From the NCBI GenBank assembly GCA_963667575.2, contig CAXXHY010000037.1:14107-78106 (forward strand): a stretch of 64,000 bases of DNA, in the 5' to 3' direction. Positions 28,486 through 37,409 of the stretch are shown here, piece by piece. Below the pieces are notes generated by a model. The model was not told the origin of the DNA. It ran no database searches and saw only the letters and a program-made list of their open reading frames with translations. A program made the position numbers and the translations under genes. This DNA is from G963665495 sp963667575 (GTDB lineage: Bacteria; Desulfobacterota; Desulfovibrionia; Desulfovibrionales; Desulfovibrionaceae). Each line of letters begins with the position of its first letter. Position 1 is the first letter of the stretch.

Positions 28486-28509
28486 ACATTTGGCCAAAAA
28501 GCCAAATGT
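28486..28509. promoter_or_regulatory. Palindromic operator candidate between arsR and permease
   Basis: ACATTTGGC (28486-28494) and its exact complement GCCAAATGT (28501-28509) flank six bases. It lies directly before the permease ribosome site. It matches the sequence at the arsR start (28838-28861) at 18 of 24 positions, as expected for a second binding site of the same repressor. Confidence 0.55.
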
Positions 28510-28524
28510 TAGACAAAAAAAATA

Positions 28525-28833
28525 TTATTTATCCCTGGCCTCGAGCACGGATTCGATGCAGTGAAAGAAATTCAGGACACAGGGCACCTTGAGACGGTAA
28601 TACACCTGCTTGCCCTTTTTCTCGTCAGTGACGATTCCGGCTTTTTTCAGCAGCGAAAGATGCTTGGAAACAGTGGAGATATCCGCCCCCACCAGTTCGG
28701 TCAATTCGCAGACGCAACGTTCGCCCCGGGAGAGTTCCTCGATCATCATCAGACGTGACGGGTGAGCCATGGCTTTCATGACTCGCGCCCTGGCTTCAAA
28801 ATGACCGGGTGTTTTGATTGGTTCCAGCTGCAT
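28525..28833 (-). CDS. arsR: ArsR/SmtB family repressor
   Basis: A 102-residue winged-helix regulator. It has the metal-binding ERCVCEL motif of the ArsR type in helix 3, the recognition helix DISTVSKHLSLLKKAGI, and wing GKQVYYRL. Binding of As(III), Sb(III) or a similar soft ligand to the Cys pair would release DNA. ATG 28833 was chosen for AAGG at a sensible distance; ATG 28839 directly abuts it. First gene of the permease-thioredoxin operon, and probably autoregulated. Confidence 0.88.
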   Translation of the reverse strand: MQLEPIKTPGHFEARARVMKAMAHPSRLMMIEELSRGERCVCELTELVGADISTVSKHLSLLKKAGIVTDEKKGKQVYYRLKVPCVLNFFHCIESVLEARDK

Positions 28834-28837
28834 GATC

Positions 28838-28861
28838 ATCCTTGGTCAAAAAGGCAAACGT
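28838..28861. promoter_or_regulatory. Second operator candidate at the arsR start
   Basis: ATCCTTGGTCAAAAAGGCAA... (28838-28861) shares 18 of 24 bases with the palindrome at 28486-28509 and overlaps the arsR ribosome site and first start codon. On the minus strand a TTGACG / TTAATT-like promoter lies just upstream. Confidence 0.45.
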
Positions 28862-28926
28862 TTCATTTGGTAATTAAGCCAACTATTCCTCTCCGTCAAC
28901 CCCTTCCGGATTGAATGCAACAAAAA

Positions 28927-28956
28927 AGGGGAACCCGCAAGTCTGCGAATTCCCCT
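28927..28956 (-). terminator. Terminator of htpG
   Basis: A stem AGGGGAA..CGCA / TGCG..TTCCCCT (28927-28956) is followed on the minus strand by TTTTTT. It lies 25 bases after the htpG stop. Confidence 0.82.
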
Positions 28957-28980
28957 GATGTCAGCAACTAGGTATATTTT

Positions 28981-30906
28981 TTAGAGATCCTTGATGCCCC
29001 GGTACCAGTCGCTCGAATCTTCGAGCAGAGAATTGATCCGCTGCACCAGTCGATGCGGGTCGGACAGGTAGCCTTCGAGCAGCAGGGACGAATCATAGAG
29101 CTGTTCCACTGCGCGTTCGAGGTAGCCGTCTTTGGCATCCGCATGATAGATGCGCAGCAGGTTGCGAACCAGCGGATGATCCGGGTTGATTTCCATGACT
29201 TTGGCAGGAACGGACGTTTCCTTGCTCACAATCTGGAGGATTTTCTGCATGGAGGAAGTCAAGCCTCCGTCCGGGCTGACCAGGCAGCACGGGCTGTCCT
29301 GAAGACGATGGGAAACGCGGACTTCGGTGACGCGCTCGCCCAGAATTTCCTTGATCCGTTCCAACAGCTGATCAAGGGTCTTTTTCCCTTCGTCGTCCAG
29401 TTCTTCAGCCTTGGGTTTGCTCTCATCCACATCAGCGTACTGGCCGATCTTTTCCATATCCGCATGTTCGACGGCAACCAGTTTGAATTCCTTGTATTCA
29501 CGTACTGCATCCATGAGAATTTCTTCGACCGGATCGTAGAGATACAGAACTTCCATGCCTTTTTTCGCGAATATTTCTATATGGGGATTGAGGCGGACCG
29601 CATCCCGGCTGGGACCGGCAATGTAGTAGATTTCCTTCTGGTCCGGTTTCGCACGGGCAATGTATTCGTCAAAGGATGTGATCCCCTTGGCGTCTTCATT
29701 GAAAGAAGAATTGAACCGTATGAGGGGAGCGAATTTGTCCTTATTGGCGAAATCCGCATAGCCGAGCCGGAAAACTTTACCATGGGCTTCCCAGAATTTC
29801 TCGTAGGTCTCTTTTTTATCCTTGGCCATCTTGTCCAGATGGTTCAGCACCTGTTTGACCAGAGTCTGGGAAATTTTGCGGATAAGCACGTTTTCCTGCA
29901 AAGTCTCACGCGAAATATTCAGCGGCAGGTCTTCCGTGTCCACCACGCCTTTGAGAAATCCCAGATACTCCGGAATAATATCGCTGTTTTCCTTCTGGAT
30001 CAGAACGCGTTTGACATACAGATCCAGGCCGTACTCCTTACGCCCCATGCCCAGAAAATCATTGCCCTGCTCGGGAACGAACAGCAGGCTGTTGAACTGC
30101 ACGGGAGCATCCACTGAAGTGTGGATGGTATCCAGCGGCGCGTTGCTGTCATAGGTCAGGAATTTATAAAATTCCTCGTATTGCTGCGTCGTGATGTTGA
30201 ACTTGGGTTCGCGCCAAAGAGCCGGAATGGTGTTTACCTTCTCGTCTTCCAAATAGATGGGGAAAGAAATGAAGCTCGAATGCTTCTTGATGATTCGCTC
30301 AAGACGGCTTTGTTCCAGATACTCGTCATTCTCGTCCGCAATCTGGATCTCGATGCGGGTACCCCGTTTGGGCGCTTCGTCCGCTTCGGGCTCGGAGAGC
30401 TCGTATGACCCCAGACCGTCTGAAGTCCAGACGCAGGGAGCGGCATCAGGCAAATAGGACTGGGAAATGATCCGCACCTTGTCCGCCACCATGAATACGG
30501 AATAAAAACCAACGCCGAAACGTCCGATGATATTGTCGGGATCGACCTTGCCCTCGCCTGCGGGCTGCTCGGCAAGCTTCTTTAAAAAATGTTCCGAACC
30601 GGAATGAGCAATGGTGCCGACATTTTCAATCAGCTCTTCACGGGTCATGCCTACACCCGTATCGCTGATGATCAACATTTTCTTGTCCTTGTCGGCCTTC
30701 ACCCGGATTTCCAGAGCCGCCTCAGGATCCCGGATGTCTCCTCCCTTGCTGGATTCAAAACGGAGCTTGTCCAAGGCGTCCGAGGCATTGGAAATAAGTT
30801 CCCGAAGAAAAATTTCCCGGTTCGTATAGAGCGAATGTGTGATAATACTCAGCAGTTTTTGAACTTCAGTTTTAAATTCGTGTTTTTCCGTTTGCTTGTC
30901 AGACAT
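28981..30906 (-). CDS. htpG: Molecular chaperone HtpG (Hsp90)
   Basis: A 641-residue cytosolic Hsp90. The N-terminal GHKL ATPase shows FLRELISNASDALDKLRF, SDTGVGM and GRFGVGFYSVFMVAD; the middle and C-terminal client domains are complete. AGGAGGGG before ATG 30906 fixes the start; an in-frame upstream extension to 30966 has no such site. It carries its own promoter and a palindromic leader (listed separately), so it is monocistronic, closed by the terminator at 28927. Confidence 0.97.
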   Translation of the reverse strand: MSDKQTEKHEFKTEVQKLLSIITHSLYTNREIFLRELISNASDALDKLRFESSKGGDIRDPEAALEIRVKADKDKKMLIISDTGVGMTREELIENVGTIAHSGSEHFLKKLAEQPAGEGKVDPDNIIGRFGVGFYSVFMVADKVRIISQSYLPDAAPCVWTSDGLGSYELSEPEADEAPKRGTRIEIQIADENDEYLEQSRLERIIKKHSSFISFPIYLEDEKVNTIPALWREPKFNITTQQYEEFYKFLTYDSNAPLDTIHTSVDAPVQFNSLLFVPEQGNDFLGMGRKEYGLDLYVKRVLIQKENSDIIPEYLGFLKGVVDTEDLPLNISRETLQENVLIRKISQTLVKQVLNHLDKMAKDKKETYEKFWEAHGKVFRLGYADFANKDKFAPLIRFNSSFNEDAKGITSFDEYIARAKPDQKEIYYIAGPSRDAVRLNPHIEIFAKKGMEVLYLYDPVEEILMDAVREYKEFKLVAVEHADMEKIGQYADVDESKPKAEELDDEGKKTLDQLLERIKEILGERVTEVRVSHRLQDSPCCLVSPDGGLTSSMQKILQIVSKETSVPAKVMEINPDHPLVRNLLRIYHADAKDGYLERAVEQLYDSSLLLEGYLSDPHRLVQRINSLLEDSSDWYRGIKDL

Positions 30907-30941
30907 TTGCCCCTCCTGGACACACTGCAAAATGTTCATTC

Positions 30942-30964
30942 GGCATTTCTTTTTTAAAAATGCC
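30942..30964. promoter_or_regulatory. Inverted repeat with 9-base spacer in htpG leader
   Basis: GGCATTT (30942-30948) and AAATGCC (30958-30964) flank nine bases, between the htpG promoter and its start codon. The 9-base spacer resembles CIRCE heat-shock operators, but the half-sites differ from TTAGCACTC. It could be an operator or an RNA hairpin. Confidence 0.45.
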
Positions 30965-30991
30965 AACCAATACCTAAAATCAACCGAAGTT

Positions 30992-31019
30992 TATCTAATA
31001 ACCGGGGAAAAAATGTCAA
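30992..31019 (-). promoter_or_regulatory. Promoter of htpG (candidate)
   Basis: On the minus strand a perfect TTGACA (31014-31019) is followed by a 16-base spacer and TAGATA (30992-30997), about 85 bases before the htpG start. Confidence 0.6.
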
Positions 31020-31122
31020 GATGGCAAGAACTCAGGGGAATCCCGAAGCGGCCAATAGTATTGAATCCTTCCTGACAGCAGTGACAAACGCACAAACGCC
31101 CGGAAATCTTCTGGGGATGTTA

Positions 31123-31155
31123 CTCCGGCTGCCGGGCATTGTCCGGCTGCCGGAG
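31123..31155 (-). terminator. GC-rich hairpin after the W-repeat hydrolase gene
   Basis: Two 13-base arms CTCCGGCTGCCGG / CCGGCTGCCGGAG pair with one T/T mismatch around a 7-base loop, nine bases beyond the stop at 31164. There is no T-run, so it is a probable but non-canonical terminator. Confidence 0.5.
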
Positions 31156-31163
31156 AAGAACAA

Positions 31164-32999
31164 TCACTTCAGCACGCCTTTGATCTCCCATTTCTGTGCA
31201 GCAGTCAGATCATCGGAAACAAATCCCCAGCCGCTGTCCTGCGTCAGGTTGAGAAGTTTTGCGGAATTCAGAAGTTTCCACCAGATGACCTGGCCGGAAT
31301 TGGTATTGCGCCAGATAAGAACAGGATTCCTGCCCAGGCTGGTGATTTCCGCCAGCCTCCAGTTGCTGTTGACGGCAGCCTCTTCCGACACATAACCCCA
31401 GCCGCTGTCCTGTGTTCTGTCCAGCAGTACGCAGGTATTGGGATTCAGCTTCCACCAGACGGCTTCGCCATTGGTTTCATTCTGCCAGATCAAATAGTTA
31501 TAGGTGGTATTAGTTACAGGACCGGCCAGCCGCCAGTTGCTGTTCAGAGTAAGGTCCTCGGACACGAACCCCCAACCATCGTTCGGCGTACGGTTGGTCA
31601 ACTTGCAGTCGTCGGTCAATTTCCACCAGACGACCTTCCCGGTTTTCTGGTTCTGCCAGGTGAGCATCTGGCCCACATCGGCGATATAAAAAGCAGCGGC
31701 AAGACGCCAGTTACTGTTCAGAGTCACTTCCTCGTCAACATATCCCCAGCCGTCATCCTGCGTGTTGTTGCGTATGGTTGGAGAAGCCGTGTTCAACTTC
31801 CAGTAGACCACTTTCCCGTTGTCCAGATTCTGCCAGAGCAGAAAATTGCCGCTACCGGTGGATGCCAGGTCGCTATAGGCCCACTCGGAATTCATCAGCA
31901 ACTGGTCCGAGACGTAATTCCAGCCGCTATCGTCTTCATCGGTAAGCCGGTAGCCGTCGTTCAAACGCCAGTACACGACTTTCCCGGTGTTGACGTTCTG
32001 CCAGAAAAGCACGTTCTGGTTATTGAGAATCTCAACTTCCACCATTTGCCATTCGGTACCCAATGCGTTGTCAGTAATATAATCCCAGCCGATGCTGATA
32101 TTGTCGTCCACGAGTTTTCCGGTGTCCGCGAGACGCCAGTAGACTGACTGGCCTTTTTGCCTATCCTGCCAGATCAGCACCTGATCCGTATCCGGTACGG
32201 GTGTTTCCGTGGGATCGGCGATGAGAGCCAGAAGTGAATACATGGATCTGGCCATCTTCAGTCTGCCCTCCTCATTGAGATGGCCGCCATCGCTGGTGTA
32301 CCCGGACTGAAGGGTCTGGTAGGCATTGCCCTCCCAACTGGAAGTCGATTCTGTTCCGTCAACGTTGTGTGCTTCAATGTCTGCGATATCGAGCAGATAT
32401 TTTCCATCCTGGGAGTCGATCCAATTGCGCAGATTCTCATTGAACTGCTGACGCAACCAGCCATCTTCGCTGTTTTCATCCGTTTTCAAAGGCATTGTCA
32501 TATAGACGAAGATTGTACCGGAATACGTGCTCTCGAGGCTTTCCATGGAATCCCGATACGTTTCCCAATCGGCATCGGCGTCAATGTAGCAAAATTTGTT
32601 GATGGCGACATTGACTGTGGAGGCATGCCAGCCATTGGAAATATAGGTTGCAAAATCTGTTACTTTTTCTTCCCAACCAGGATTTCCCCGATCATAGTCA
32701 TAAAATACGCCCTCTTCAGTGCTCTCCGGGGGCGAAGAATCAGTGGAAGTATTTTGCAACATATACAAGCTGCCATCATCTTCATGCAGACTTTCCATTC
32801 CGGCAACTATGTTTCCGCCAACTGAAGCATGCGCAAAAAAAACTTTCTGCCCGGAGACCGACGTACGAACATCAGCGGATACGGAATTATAATGATTGTA
32901 GTTGTAATGGTTTACAATAACATTAGCGGCATAACACGGCGAACATGCCAGCAACAAAAAAAATGACGCACAGAAAATATAAGTAAACTTTTTATTCAT
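31164..32999 (-). CDS. Secreted SGNH-hydrolase-like protein with six tryptophan-rich repeats
   Basis: A 611-residue exported protein. The signal peptide ends near CYAAN. Residues 50-265 look like an SGNH/GDSL-type hydrolase: FFAHASVGGNIVAG (candidate Ser block) and GGHLNEEGR (candidate catalytic His). Six repeats of 53-59 residues follow, with pattern LIWQN..TGKVVWWKL...L....DSGWGYVSE.......NWRLA. The repeats resemble, but are not identical to, those in the protein at 18679-20866 and the broken gene at 52162. The enzyme may remove acyl groups from a polysaccharide while the repeats bind it; this is inference. AGGGTGG precedes the ATG. Confidence 0.68.
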   Translation of the reverse strand: MNKKFTYIFCASFFLLLACSPCYAANVIVNHYNYNHYNSVSADVRTSVSGQKVFFAHASVGGNIVAGMESLHEDDGSLYMLQNTSTDSSPPESTEEGVFYDYDRGNPGWEEKVTDFATYISNGWHASTVNVAINKFCYIDADADWETYRDSMESLESTYSGTIFVYMTMPLKTDENSEDGWLRQQFNENLRNWIDSQDGKYLLDIADIEAHNVDGTESTSSWEGNAYQTLQSGYTSDGGHLNEEGRLKMARSMYSLLALIADPTETPVPDTDQVLIWQDRQKGQSVYWRLADTGKLVDDNISIGWDYITDNALGTEWQMVEVEILNNQNVLFWQNVNTGKVVYWRLNDGYRLTDEDDSGWNYVSDQLLMNSEWAYSDLASTGSGNFLLWQNLDNGKVVYWKLNTASPTIRNNTQDDGWGYVDEEVTLNSNWRLAAAFYIADVGQMLTWQNQKTGKVVWWKLTDDCKLTNRTPNDGWGFVSEDLTLNSNWRLAGPVTNTTYNYLIWQNETNGEAVWWKLNPNTCVLLDRTQDSGWGYVSEEAAVNSNWRLAEITSLGRNPVLIWRNTNSGQVIWWKLLNSAKLLNLTQDSGWGFVSDDLTAAQKWEIKGVLK

Positions 33000-33183
33000 A
33001 ACATACCACCCTGCTTAAATATGTTACTTTTTTCATAATATGAGGCTTAAAAAATTTCCTGTATAATACCATGCTGCCCGCATCGGGGCTATAAAAAGAC
33101 CAGGATACTATTTCAAATGTATGGCAAATGCTGTCTGACAGAATATACCAGTATCTTTACTGTGTTTTAGCCCTTGCACAAAA

Positions 33184-35538
33184 TCAACCAGCTGCAGCCA
33201 AATGCAATACATACGCGGTAAAACGTTCAAACTCTTCCATAATTTCATAAACTTGCTGCTCACCTCTCAAAAAAAGCTGATTATCGTCAGATTGTTCCAG
33301 GCGATGTGCAGCTCTGCGCAACGGTTCGGCAGCAAGATTTGCGGCTCCACCTGCCAGAGCATGGCTCTCCTGTCGAACCAGCTGGAAATCCTTCGTTGAA
33401 ACAGCCGTACGCAAAACATGCAGTTGCCTTTCCACCTGGGCAATGAAGCGCTGTATGGTTTCCAGAAGCAGCGCCTCGTCATCTTCAAAGGCCTCCAGGG
33501 CCTGTTCGTAGTCCATTGCTTTGTCGCTCGCACTCTCGGCAAGAACAACTCGCTCCGACTGCGAAACACCTTCCAGCGTAATCTGAAGCCAGCTGTCGAG
33601 CTTTTTGAGCAAAGCATCCTTGCGCAAAGGCTTGGACAAATAATCATCCATTCCGGCCTCTATACACGCCCGACGAAAAGATTTTTCCGTATGGCCGGAA
33701 ACAGCTATGATCGGGACGTGAAAATCTCCCTGCTGCTGTTCCAGAAGCCTGATCCCCTGAGTGCTTACAAAACCATCCATGCCGGGAAGTTCGATGTCCA
33801 TGAAAACGAGATCAAACAATCCGGGTTCAAACAGATCCAGCGCACTGGCGCCATCAGATGCAATCACCACCTCATATCCAAAATTATGCAAAAGCTTCTG
33901 CACCAGTTCCTGGTTCGTCGGGTAATCCTCCACCAAAAGAATCTTACCGTTTCGTCGGGAAGATTCCGCCAGCGTATGCTTGGTAATAGGGCCGGGAGAA
34001 ACCGAATCGTCGTTCTTTAAAAAAACCGGATCCCGCTTCTGCGCCAAAACCAGTTCCAGCGTATTGTGCAGTTCGAGCGGTTCAAAAGGACGACTTAAAT
34101 AGGCGTCGACCGCCAGCTCGCGGCAAATTTCAGCATCTCCGCGTTGCCCGTGGGCAGTCAAGGCGAGAACAGGGAGCGTGCCGCAACAGGAGCGCCCTCT
34201 TAATTCTCGAATGAAATCAAACCCGTCCAGACCTGGAAATTTCAACTCAACAACAACGCAATCCGGAACTTCAACCGCATCACGCCCGCCGCACAGGAGG
34301 TCGAAGACATCTGCCGAGTGCTCCACCCTGCTGACGCTGCAGCCGAAAGTACGCAACAGTGTCATGGTCTCTTTCCGACTCCTGGGCGTGTCGTCCACAA
34401 GCAGCAGCTTGACTCCGTTCAATGAAAAGTCCGCAACATGTTCCTGCGTTTCCTGCTGCAGGGGGAGCCGGATGGTAAACCAGACAGTGCTGCCCTGATC
34501 CTGAACACTTCTGACGCCAATGGAGCCTCCCATTTGTTCCACCAGACGCCTGGCAATGGGCATGCCGAGGCCGGTGCCGCCATATGTATGGCCGGCCCCC
34601 GTATCCAATTGCACATAACTCTGAAAAATGGTCTCCTGCATATCCGCAGGTATGCCTATGCCCGTATCGTGTACCTGAAACAACAACTCGGCCTTTCCTT
34701 GTTGCAGACTCTGTACAGAGACATCCAGTGAAATGCCCCCCTGATGCGTGAATTTCAAAGCGTTACCGGCCAGATTCGCCAGAATCTGCCGCAGCCGTCC
34801 CGGATCACCGATCAAGCCGTACGGGACTTCGGCTCCAAGCTGATAGGAAAAGGACAACCCTTTTTGTTCGGCACGATAGACAATGCCTCGGCAGAAATCC
34901 CGAACCAGATAACGCAGGTCAAAAGGAACGGGATCAAGGTGAAATTTTCCCGCATCCATTTTGGAATGATCAAGAATATCATTGAGCACGGTCAGCAAAA
35001 CGTTGGCCTCGGCGCCCATGCTGTCCAGAATGGAACGCTGTTCCGGAGTAAGCCGCGTATCCATGGCCAGCTCGAGCATCCCGATAATACCGTTGAGGGG
35101 CGTTCGGACTTCATGGCTGATATTGGCCAATAGTTCGGAAGCATCTTTCAGACTCCGCCCGACATAAGGAGTCAGCAACGTTTCATAAATTATTGCACCA
35201 TCAACATCTGGTCCGATACGCTGCGTACGAGATCTGCATTTGCGTTCTTTACCAGCCGCTGTTTTCAGATAAACAGTTTGATGCAATACCGATTTTTGAG
35301 ATTCCATGAACTGCTTTAGCTCTTCAAAAATATCCGTATAAGCATCAAGTTGCAGCAGATCTTCAAGTCCATTTTCCCCAGCAATCAAATTATCTGCATC
35401 ATAACCGATTTTATTCACATTTGAGGAAACAAACAGCAACGGGAAACTTTCGGCATCACTCCAGGAAAACAATATTGTTGGAGTTGACAGAAAAATGTCT
35501 TTCCACTCCGGCACATATCTGTTTGAAGGATTTTTCAT
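33184..35538 (-). CDS. BarA-like hybrid histidine kinase (PAS-HisKA-HATPase-REC-REC-HPt)
   Basis: About 784 residues, no membrane segment. Order: PAS-like N-terminus, HisKA (HEVRTPLNGI), HATPase (NLAGNALKFTHQ, DTGIGIP, GGTGLGMPIA), a first receiver, a second receiver, and an HPt domain (QESHALAGGAANL). The second receiver is complete (VED, FMDIELPGMDG, SKP). The first has Glu in place of the phospho-acceptor Asp (VVVELKFPGLDG) and Arg in place of Lys (SRPFEP), so it cannot be phosphorylated in the usual way. ATG 35538 was taken, though no good ribosome site is seen; TTG 35580 is possible. Confidence 0.85.
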   Translation of the reverse strand: MKNPSNRYVPEWKDIFLSTPTILFSWSDAESFPLLFVSSNVNKIGYDADNLIAGENGLEDLLQLDAYTDIFEELKQFMESQKSVLHQTVYLKTAAGKERKCRSRTQRIGPDVDGAIIYETLLTPYVGRSLKDASELLANISHEVRTPLNGIIGMLELAMDTRLTPEQRSILDSMGAEANVLLTVLNDILDHSKMDAGKFHLDPVPFDLRYLVRDFCRGIVYRAEQKGLSFSYQLGAEVPYGLIGDPGRLRQILANLAGNALKFTHQGGISLDVSVQSLQQGKAELLFQVHDTGIGIPADMQETIFQSYVQLDTGAGHTYGGTGLGMPIARRLVEQMGGSIGVRSVQDQGSTVWFTIRLPLQQETQEHVADFSLNGVKLLLVDDTPRSRKETMTLLRTFGCSVSRVEHSADVFDLLCGGRDAVEVPDCVVVELKFPGLDGFDFIRELRGRSCCGTLPVLALTAHGQRGDAEICRELAVDAYLSRPFEPLELHNTLELVLAQKRDPVFLKNDDSVSPGPITKHTLAESSRRNGKILLVEDYPTNQELVQKLLHNFGYEVVIASDGASALDLFEPGLFDLVFMDIELPGMDGFVSTQGIRLLEQQQGDFHVPIIAVSGHTEKSFRRACIEAGMDDYLSKPLRKDALLKKLDSWLQITLEGVSQSERVVLAESASDKAMDYEQALEAFEDDEALLLETIQRFIAQVERQLHVLRTAVSTKDFQLVRQESHALAGGAANLAAEPLRRAAHRLEQSDDNQLFLRGEQQVYEIMEEFERFTAYVLHLAAAG

Positions 35539-35912
35539 GCTCTTGTCATATCCTGATGATGTCTTATATGAATAAGTCAACGACGTTTTTGAACAGTAGT
35601 AAAAATAGTAGCATTAATCCTGCAGAACATTCAACATTTCAGAGTGGAGCACGGACACCCGGACCAAGCCTGAGCACCCTGTAGCCTTCATAACAACAAG
35701 CTGTTTTGCTGCCGACTGCCGCGACCTTCGCGGTACGTTTTCCAGAAAAGACGGGTGGAATCTCGCCGGCATGCGGATTTTCCAGCTGGCTTTTGTTTCT
35801 GGAGGCAGCATTCCATTGACTTATGCCCGTCTCCTCGACTAAAGTTCTCAGGTTGCTTGATACGCAGTAAGGCTGCCTTTTTCGTTAACCCACGAACACC
35901 CGTCATTAATTC
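35539..35912. other. Divergent intergenic region before cysS
   Basis: About 370 bases without a supported gene. A weak promoter candidate for cysS is TTGACT (35816-35821), 17 bases, CTAAAG (35839-35844). No T-box or RNA element was recognised. Confidence 0.35.
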
Positions 35913-37370
35913 ATGCAATTATACAATACGATTTCCCGAAAAAAAGAAGAATTCGTCCCCAGAGATGGCAACAATGTCCAGATGTACGTCTGTGGCATCA
36001 CCGCCTATGATCTCTGCCATATAGGCCACGCACGTTCGGCCGTAGTCTTTGACGTTCTGGTGCGATACCTGCGGCACAAAGGCTACAACGTCACCTTTAT
36101 CCGCAATTTCACGGATGTGGATGACAAGATCATCAACCGGGCCAACCAGGAGCAACGCTCCAGCAAGGAAGTAGCCGAGACCTATATCGCGGCTTTTCAC
36201 GAAGACATGGACCGGTTGGGCATTCTGCGTGCCGACGTGGAGCCAAAAGCCACCGAGCATATTCAGGAAATGGTGCAGCTCATCGAAGAGTTGATCAAAA
36301 ACGACAACGCCTATGCGACCCCTTCGGGAGATGTCTATTTCCGCGTCCGTTCTTTCGAGTCCTATGGCAAGCTTTCCGGCCGGGACATCGAAGAAATGGA
36401 AGCCGGCGCACGCGTGGCTCCTGGAGAGGAAAAACAGGATCCGCTGGATTTCGCGCTCTGGAAAGCGGCCAAGCCTGGCGAACCCTCCTGGACCAGCCCC
36501 TGGGGTGAAGGACGGCCCGGATGGCATATCGAATGTTCGGCCATGAGCGAACGTCACTTCAAACTCCCTCTGGACATTCACGGCGGAGGCCAGGATCTGG
36601 TTTTTCCGCACCATGAGAATGAAATAGCCCAGAGCGAGGCTGCCAGCGGCAAGGAATTCGCCCGCTACTGGGTGCATAACGGCTTTGTGCAGATCGATTC
36701 GGAAAAGATGTCCAAATCCCTGGGCAACTTTAAGACGATCAGAGATATTCTGGAGAGTTTTTTACCGGAAGTCCTGCGTTTTTTTCTGTTGACCAAACAA
36801 TACCGCAGCCCCATTGACTTCACCACGGAAGCCATGGAGGAAGCGGAGAAAAATCTCAAGCGCATCTACACTGCCAAACATCAGCTGGAAACCGAACTCG
36901 AAAGATCCAAATGGTCCAAGACAGAGCTTCCTGAGGATATCGATTCCGAACTGGCCGAGCATGAGGCCCAGTGGACTGCCGCCATGGAAGACGACTGCAA
37001 TACCGCCGCGGCTCTGGGGCATATTTTCGGAGCCATCAGACTTGCAAATCGTTTGATTGAAAACAAATCCTGGCGTAAAAGTGAAGCATCGCAAAAAATC
37101 TACACGCGTATTCTCGAAGATCTGCAAGCGTGGGGCGATGTTCTCGGACTGTTTACCCAGGAAAGTGCGGTCTTTCTGGATGCCTTGCGTCACTGCAAAC
37201 TAAAACGCAGCAACCTTGACGCCAAGGAAGTGGACAGCCTGGTCCAGCAGCGTTATGAGGCAAAAAAGGCCAAGGATTTCGCCACGGCCGACGCCATGCG
37301 CGACAAACTCCTTGCAATGGGCGTGGAAGTGCGGGACACGCCAGCCGGGCCGGTTTGGGACGTCCTTTAA
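35913..37370 (+). CDS. cysS: Cysteinyl-tRNA synthetase
   Basis: A 485-residue class I synthetase. The Rossmann fold carries MYVCGITAYDLCHIGHARS, holding the HIGH motif and a zinc-ligand Cys, and KMSKS is in DSEKMSKSLGNF. WHIECSAMS and HHENEIAQSEA complete the zinc site. Length is normal. No strong ribosome site precedes ATG 35913, but the start agrees with family alignments. It heads a run of plus-strand genes (M48 protease, PPC protein, macrodomain, hslV). Confidence 0.97.
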   Translation: MQLYNTISRKKEEFVPRDGNNVQMYVCGITAYDLCHIGHARSAVVFDVLVRYLRHKGYNVTFIRNFTDVDDKIINRANQEQRSSKEVAETYIAAFHEDMDRLGILRADVEPKATEHIQEMVQLIEELIKNDNAYATPSGDVYFRVRSFESYGKLSGRDIEEMEAGARVAPGEEKQDPLDFALWKAAKPGEPSWTSPWGEGRPGWHIECSAMSERHFKLPLDIHGGGQDLVFPHHENEIAQSEAASGKEFARYWVHNGFVQIDSEKMSKSLGNFKTIRDILESFLPEVLRFFLLTKQYRSPIDFTTEAMEEAEKNLKRIYTAKHQLETELERSKWSKTELPEDIDSELAEHEAQWTAAMEDDCNTAAALGHIFGAIRLANRLIENKSWRKSEASQKIYTRILEDLQAWGDVLGLFTQESAVFLDALRHCKLKRSNLDAKEVDSLVQQRYEAKKAKDFATADAMRDKLLAMGVEVRDTPAGPVWDVL

Positions 37371-37409
37371 TCCCTTGTTTTCGACCTGACCACCCGCGAG
37401 GTATCGTTT

